From positions 1-33,646 of the forward strand of contig JACESM010000009.1 in assembly GCA_013911835.1 (NCBI GenBank): 33,646 bases of DNA. Reading direction: 5' to 3'. The position numbers and the translations under genes are program-made. Below, in pieces: positions 29,952 to 33,646 of the stretch (positions are counted from its first letter, which is position 1; every line of letters begins with the position of its first letter). Under the pieces are notes generated by a model. That model saw nothing but the letters and a program-made list of their open reading frames with translations, had not been told where the DNA came from and searched no databases. Source of the stretch: Porphyrobacter sp. GTDB lineage: Bacteria > Pseudomonadota > Alphaproteobacteria > Sphingomonadales > Sphingomonadaceae.

Positions 29952-30935
29952 ATGAGCGTCATCCCCATCCAGTCGCTAGCATCTTCGCGCGGAGCGCGCA
30001 TGCTGCGCACCGCGCTCGGGCCGGAGATTGCCGCCTGGCTTGAGGATGCCTCGATCATCGAGGTCATGCTCAATCCCGACGGGCGGCTGTGGATCGACCG
30101 GCTGGGAGCCGGGATAGCCGATACGGGGAGCGGGATGTCCGCTGCCGATGGCGAGCGGATCATCCGGCTCGTAGCGCATCATGTCGGGGCCGAGGTCCAT
30201 GCCAAGGCACCGCGTGTATCGGCGGAGCTTCCTGATACGGGGGAGCGGTTCGAGGGGTTGTTGCCGCCGGTTGTGGCCGCGCCGAGTTTCGCGATCCGCA
30301 AGCCAGCCGTCGCTGTTTTTACGCTCGCTGATTATGTCGCGGCGGAGATCATGTCAGGCTGGCAGGCCGAGGCGATGATTGCTGCCGTTGCTGCCCGCAA
30401 GAATATCCTGGTCGCTGGCGGCACCTCGACCGGCAAGACCACGCTCACCAACGCGCTCCTTGCTGAGGTCGCGAAGACCGATGACCGCGTCGTCCTGATC
30501 GAGGATACGCGCGAGCTGCAATGCGCTGCGCCCAATCTCGTGTCACTGCGCACCAAAGACGGCGTTGCGACCCTCTCGGATCTGGTGCGCTCCGCGCTGC
30601 GCCTGCGGCCAGACCGCATTCCCATTGGCGAAGTGCGTGGCGCTGAAGCGCTCGACCTGCTCAAGGCGTGGGGCACTGGCCACCCGGGCGGCATCGGCAC
30701 GATCCATGCCGGGTCAGCGCTCGGCACGCTGCGGCGGATGGAGCAGCTCATTCAGGAAAGCGTGGTTACCGTGCCGCGCGCACTGATCGCCGAGACCATC
30801 GACGTCATCGCCGTCCTGGTCCGCTACGGGACCGGGCGGCGGCTTGCCGAACTCGCCGAGGTCACCGGGCTCGATGAACGCGGCGACTACCGCATCCTTC
30901 CCATCACCCCGCAAGCCAAAGGAGTTTCTTCGTGA
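29952..30935 (+). CDS. trbB: TrbB, conjugation secretion ATPase (VirB11-like)
   Basis: A 327-residue hexameric traffic ATPase that powers pilus assembly and substrate transfer at the inner membrane. The N-terminal domain includes [20 protein letters not shown]. The ATPase core has Walker [18 protein letters not shown], the Asp-box [12 protein letters not shown], Walker B-like [19 protein letters not shown] and the His-box [17 protein letters not shown] 29952 is preferred to 29919 because GAGG at 29942-29945 fits it; that site lies in a perfect hairpin. In related backbones trbB directly follows copG; here about 20 kb of cargo separates them. Confidence 0.92.
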   Translation: MSVIPIQSLASSRGARMLRTALGPEIAAWLEDASIIEVMLNPDGRLWIDRLGAGIADTGSGMSAADGERIIRLVAHHVGAEVHAKAPRVSAELPDTGERFEGLLPPVVAAPSFAIRKPAVAVFTLADYVAAEIMSGWQAEAMIAAVAARKNILVAGGTSTGKTTLTNALLAEVAKTDDRVVLIEDTRELQCAAPNLVSLRTKDGVATLSDLVRSALRLRPDRIPIGEVRGAEALDLLKAWGTGHPGGIGTIHAGSALGTLRRMEQLIQESVVTVPRALIAETIDVIAVLVRYGTGRRLAELAEVTGLDERGDYRILPITPQAKGVSS

Positions 30936-31264
30936 TCCAGACCATTTCGCGCGCCCGTGCCCGCCTGTCCGCTGCCATGCTCGGCGGCTTCGTTGCCCTT
31001 TCCGTGGCGACGCCCGCCCATGCCGCCGGCTCGTCGATGCCGTGGGAAGCGCCGCTTCAGTCGATCCTCGAATCCATCCAGGGACCGGTCGCCAAGATCG
31101 TCGCGGTGATGATCATCATCACCACCGGGTTGGCACTGGCCTTCGGTGATACCTCCGGCGGTGCGCGCCGGATGATCCAGATCGTGTTCGGCCTGTCGAT
31201 CGCTTTTGCCGCCTCGTCCTTCTTCCTGTCGTTCTTCTCGTTCGGCGGCGGGGCGCTGGTCTGA
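30932..31264 (+). CDS. trbC: TrbC, conjugative pilin (VirB2-like)
   Basis: A 110-residue prepilin. The N-terminal signal sequence ends near ATPAHAAGSSM (about residue 30-35), and two membrane segments follow: IVAVMIIITTGLALAFG and IVFGLSIAFAASSFFLSFF. This is the standard VirB2/TrbC layout. Maturation would use the TraF peptidase encoded at 2663-3241. The start overlaps the trbB stop by 4 bases (GTGA), and the stop shares bases with the trbD start. Confidence 0.88.
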   Translation: MIQTISRARARLSAAMLGGFVALSVATPAHAAGSSMPWEAPLQSILESIQGPVAKIVAVMIIITTGLALAFGDTSGGARRMIQIVFGLSIAFAASSFFLSFFSFGGGALV

Positions 31265-31539
31265 TGGATGTAGTGCCTCCTGAGGCCGTGCCCGGCTTTG
31301 TCGTGCCCGTTCACCGCGCGCTGACCGAGCATATCCTGCTCGGCGGCGCGCCGCGTGGATTGGCGATCGCCAATGCGACGCTCGCCGCCGCGATCGGGCT
31401 TGGCCTCAGGCTCTGGATCGCCGGCGTAGTGATCTTCGCGCTGGGCCACATGGTCTCGGTCTGGGCGGCGCGGCGCGATCCGCAGTTCGTCGATGTCGCG
31501 CGGCGCCATCTGCGCTTCCCCACTTTCCTGAGGGTCTGA
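31264..31539 (+). CDS. trbD: TrbD, conjugal transfer membrane protein (VirB3-like)
   Basis: A 91-residue VirB3-type protein. The N-terminus VPGFVVPVHRALTEHILLGGAPRGLAIANAT is the family signature. A membrane segment follows (ATLAAAIGLGLRLWIAGVVIFALGHMVSVWAA), then a short cytoplasmic tail (RRDPQFVDVARRHLRFPTFL). It works with TrbE in pilus assembly. Its ATG overlaps the last base of the trbC stop. Confidence 0.88.
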   Translation: MDVVPPEAVPGFVVPVHRALTEHILLGGAPRGLAIANATLAAAIGLGLRLWIAGVVIFALGHMVSVWAARRDPQFVDVARRHLRFPTFLRV

Positions 31540-31543
31540 GCCC

Positions 31544-33646
31544 ATGCTCTCGCTTCGCGAATATCGGAACAAGGCCGACCGGCTTGCCGACTTCCTGCCC
31601 TGGGCCGCGCTGGTTGCGCCCGGCGTCGTGCTCAACAAGGATGGGAGCTTCCAGCGCTCGGCCCGCTTTCGCGGTCCCGATCTCGACAGCGCAACGCCCG
31701 CCGAACTGATCGCCACGACCGCGCGGCTGAACAGCGCGCTGCGGCGACTGGGTTCAGGCTGGGCCATTTTCGTTGAAGCGGTGCGCCGCCCGGCGCTGGA
31801 CTATCCCGAAAGCGACTTTCCAGATCCGGCCTCAGCGCTGGTCGAGCGCGAACGCGCCGCGCAGTTTGCCGAGGAAGGCGCCCATTTTGAAAGCCGCTAT
31901 TTCCTGACCCTGTTGTGGATGCCGCCCGCCGAAGACGCCGCCCGCGCCGAAAGCTGGCTCTATGAGGGAAAGGCCGAAAAGGGCATCAATCCCAAGGAAC
32001 TGCTCGACCTCTTCATAGACCGCACCGAGCGCCTGCTGCGTCTGATCGATGGCTTTGTGCCAGAGGTGGCTTGGCTCGATGACAGCGAGACGCTGACCTA
32101 TCTGCACAGCTGCGTTTCGACGCGCAGTCACCGCGTCCGCGTTCCCGAAACCCCGATGCATCTCGACGCGCTACTGGCCGACGAACCGCTGACCGGCGGC
32201 CTCGAACCGCGCCTCGGCCGCGCGCATCTGCGCACACTGACCGTGGTCGGCTTTCCCAGCAGCACCTTCCCGGGTCTGCTTGACGAGCTCAACCGGCTCG
32301 CCTTCGCCTATCGGTGGTCGACCCGCGCGGTGATGCTCGACAAGACCGACGCCACCAAGCTGACCGCCAAAATCCGGCGGCAGTGGTTTGCCAAGCGCAA
32401 GTCGGTCGCAAGCATCCTGAAGGAGGTGATGACCAACGAGGCCTCGACGCTGCTCGACAGCGATGCCTCGAACAAAGCCGCCGATGCCGATGCCGCGCTG
32501 CAGGAGCTCGGATCGGATTTTGTCGGTCAAGCCTATGTCACCGCCACCGTTACCGTCTGGGACGAGGATCCAGCGCTGGCAGCCGAAAAGCTGCGTCTGG
32601 TCGAGAAGGTCATCCAAGGCCGCGACTTTACCGTGATCGCCGAAGGCATGAACGCGGTCGAAGCCTGGCTCGGATCGCTTCCCGGCCATGTCTACGCCAA
32701 TGTCCGGCAACCGCCGATCTCCACATTAAACCTTGCCCACATGATCCCCCTGTCTGCCGTGTGGGCCGGGCCGGAACGGGACGATCACTTCAACGCCGCC
32801 CCACTCTTCTATGCGCGGACCGAAGGCTCGACCCCGTTCCGGTTTTCGCTCCATGTTGGCGATGTCGGCCACACGCTGATCGTCGGTCCGACCGGAGCAG
32901 GCAAGTCGGTGCTGCTCGCGCTGATGGCGCTGCAGTTTCAGCGTTATAATCGCGCGCAGGTCTTTGCTTTCGATTTCGGCGGATCGATCCGGGCAGCGGC
33001 GCTGGCATGCGGCGGCGACTGGCAGGACCTCGGCAATTCGCTCACCGCCTCTGGCCTGGCCGAGGACAGCGCTGGCGCGGTGTTGTTGCAACCGCTGGCG
33101 CGGATCGACGAACCGGCAGAACGCAACTGGGCGGCCGAATGGCTGCAGGCGATCCTTACTGCTGAAGGCATGACCATCGATCCCGCGACCAAGGAGCATC
33201 TCTGGTCGGCGCTGACCTCGCTCGCCACCGCGCCCATGGCCGAGCGCACGCTCACCGGGTTGGCCGTCCTGCTCCAGTCGCAGGCCTTGAAGCAGGCGCT
33301 CGCGCCCTATTGCATCGGCGGGCCGTTCGGACGGTTGCTTGATGCCGAGAGCGAACATCTGGGCGAGGCCAGCTTTCAGGCCTTTGAGACCGAAGGGCTG
33401 ACCGGCTCGGCCGCCGCCCCTGCCGTGCTATCCTACCTGTTCCACCGCATCGAAGGCCGGCTCGACGGCTCGCCGACCATGATCATCATCGACGAGGGCT
33501 GGCTCGTCCTCGACAGCCCGGCCTTTGCCGCGCAGCTGCGCGAATGGCTCAAGACCCTACGCAAGAAGAATGCGAGCGTGGTCTTCGCAACGCAAAGCCT
33601 TGCGGACATCGAGACCAGCGCGATTGCGCCTGCGATCATCGAAAGC
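31544..33646 (+). CDS. trbE: TrbE, conjugation ATPase (VirB4-like), 3' cut by window end
   Basis: The frame is open from ATG 31544 to the window edge: 701 residues, of a usual 800-850. The start MLSLREYRNKADRLADFLPWAALVAPGVVLNKDGS is the family N-terminus. The VirB4 N-terminal domain precedes the ATPase domain, which has Walker A TLIVGPTGAGKSVLLALMALQF, then VFAFDFGGSIRAAALACGG, and Walker B TMIIIDEGWLVLDSPAF, followed by WLKTLRKKNASVVFATQSLADI. It starts four bases after the trbD stop, in the same operon. The missing part is the extreme C-terminus. Confidence 0.93.
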   Translation, partial: MLSLREYRNKADRLADFLPWAALVAPGVVLNKDGSFQRSARFRGPDLDSATPAELIATTARLNSALRRLGSGWAIFVEAVRRPALDYPESDFPDPASALVERERAAQFAEEGAHFESRYFLTLLWMPPAEDAARAESWLYEGKAEKGINPKELLDLFIDRTERLLRLIDGFVPEVAWLDDSETLTYLHSCVSTRSHRVRVPETPMHLDALLADEPLTGGLEPRLGRAHLRTLTVVGFPSSTFPGLLDELNRLAFAYRWSTRAVMLDKTDATKLTAKIRRQWFAKRKSVASILKEVMTNEASTLLDSDASNKAADADAALQELGSDFVGQAYVTATVTVWDEDPALAAEKLRLVEKVIQGRDFTVIAEGMNAVEAWLGSLPGHVYANVRQPPISTLNLAHMIPLSAVWAGPERDDHFNAAPLFYARTEGSTPFRFSLHVGDVGHTLIVGPTGAGKSVLLALMALQFQRYNRAQVFAFDFGGSIRAAALACGGDWQDLGNSLTASGLAEDSAGAVLLQPLARIDEPAERNWAAEWLQAILTAEGMTIDPATKEHLWSALTSLATAPMAERTLTGLAVLLQSQALKQALAPYCIGGPFGRLLDAESEHLGEASFQAFETEGLTGSAAAPAVLSYLFHRIEGRLDGSPTMIIIDEGWLVLDSPAFAAQLREWLKTLRKKNASVVFATQSLADIETSAIAPAIIES

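Noticed and set aside
31057..31767. Minus-strand frame (236 aa) across trbC, trbD and trbE
   Set aside because: It spans three plus-strand genes with clear identity and has no recognisable domain.

Overview
The window is GC-rich DNA from an alphaproteobacterium, most likely a sphingomonad. The evidence is the gene order DUF2285 / AlpA-type HTH / RepA / DUF2840 / TraF / DUF736 / transglycosylase / DUF3363 relaxase / Xre-RES / TraG / CopG / trbBCDE, which is the standard backbone of alphaproteobacterial integrative conjugative elements and conjugative plasmids. Whether the element is integrated or a plasmid cannot be decided from this window. No tRNA, rRNA or CRISPR array is visible.

Positions 1-9964 hold the left half of the backbone: a cut-off regulator fragment, DUF2285, an AlpA/excisionase-type regulator, the replication initiator RepA followed by an origin-like patch (three 17-bp iterons, two DnaA-box-like sites, a hairpin), then DUF2840, the TraF protease, DUF736, a lytic transglycosylase, a repeat-rich oriT candidate, the relaxase, a Xre-RES toxin-antitoxin pair, the coupling protein TraG and a CopG-type protein. 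Positions 29952-33646 hold the start of the mating-pair-formation operon (trbB, trbC, trbD and a trbE cut by the window end).

In relatives of this backbone copG and trbB are normally adjacent. Here about 20 kb of cargo lies between them, and most of it looks like genome defence: (a) a type II restriction-modification pair, a 5-methylcytosine methyltransferase with an Eco29kI-like GIY-YIG endonuclease, preceded by a 13-codon leader ORF; (b) a minus-strand operon WYL regulator - DUF6035/CoiA-like nuclease - thermonuclease-like protein, divergent from sbcD, with a 15-bp palindrome over the sbcD promoter; (c) an sbcC stub broken just before its Walker A motif and fused in frame to a tyrosine integrase, followed by a truncated RelE-type toxin; (d) a TetR regulator divergent from a self-sufficient CYP102-type P450-reductase fusion; (e) recombination scars including the 3' end of an ssb gene; (f) a Gabija-like gajA-gajB pair whose helicase seems to have lost its C-terminal motif; (g) an IS630-family element with an A9 frameshift; (h) a complete retron of the Ec67 type: promoter, msr-msd RNA bounded by a perfect 12-bp inverted repeat, and a reverse transcriptase fused to a TOPRIM domain.

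The strongest single find is the retron with its ncRNA located by eye. The module with most room for novelty is the WYL / DUF6035 / thermonuclease-like / SbcD cluster. Several genes in the cargo are broken (sbcC, relE, ssb, probably gajB), so the island looks like a site of repeated insertion and loss.
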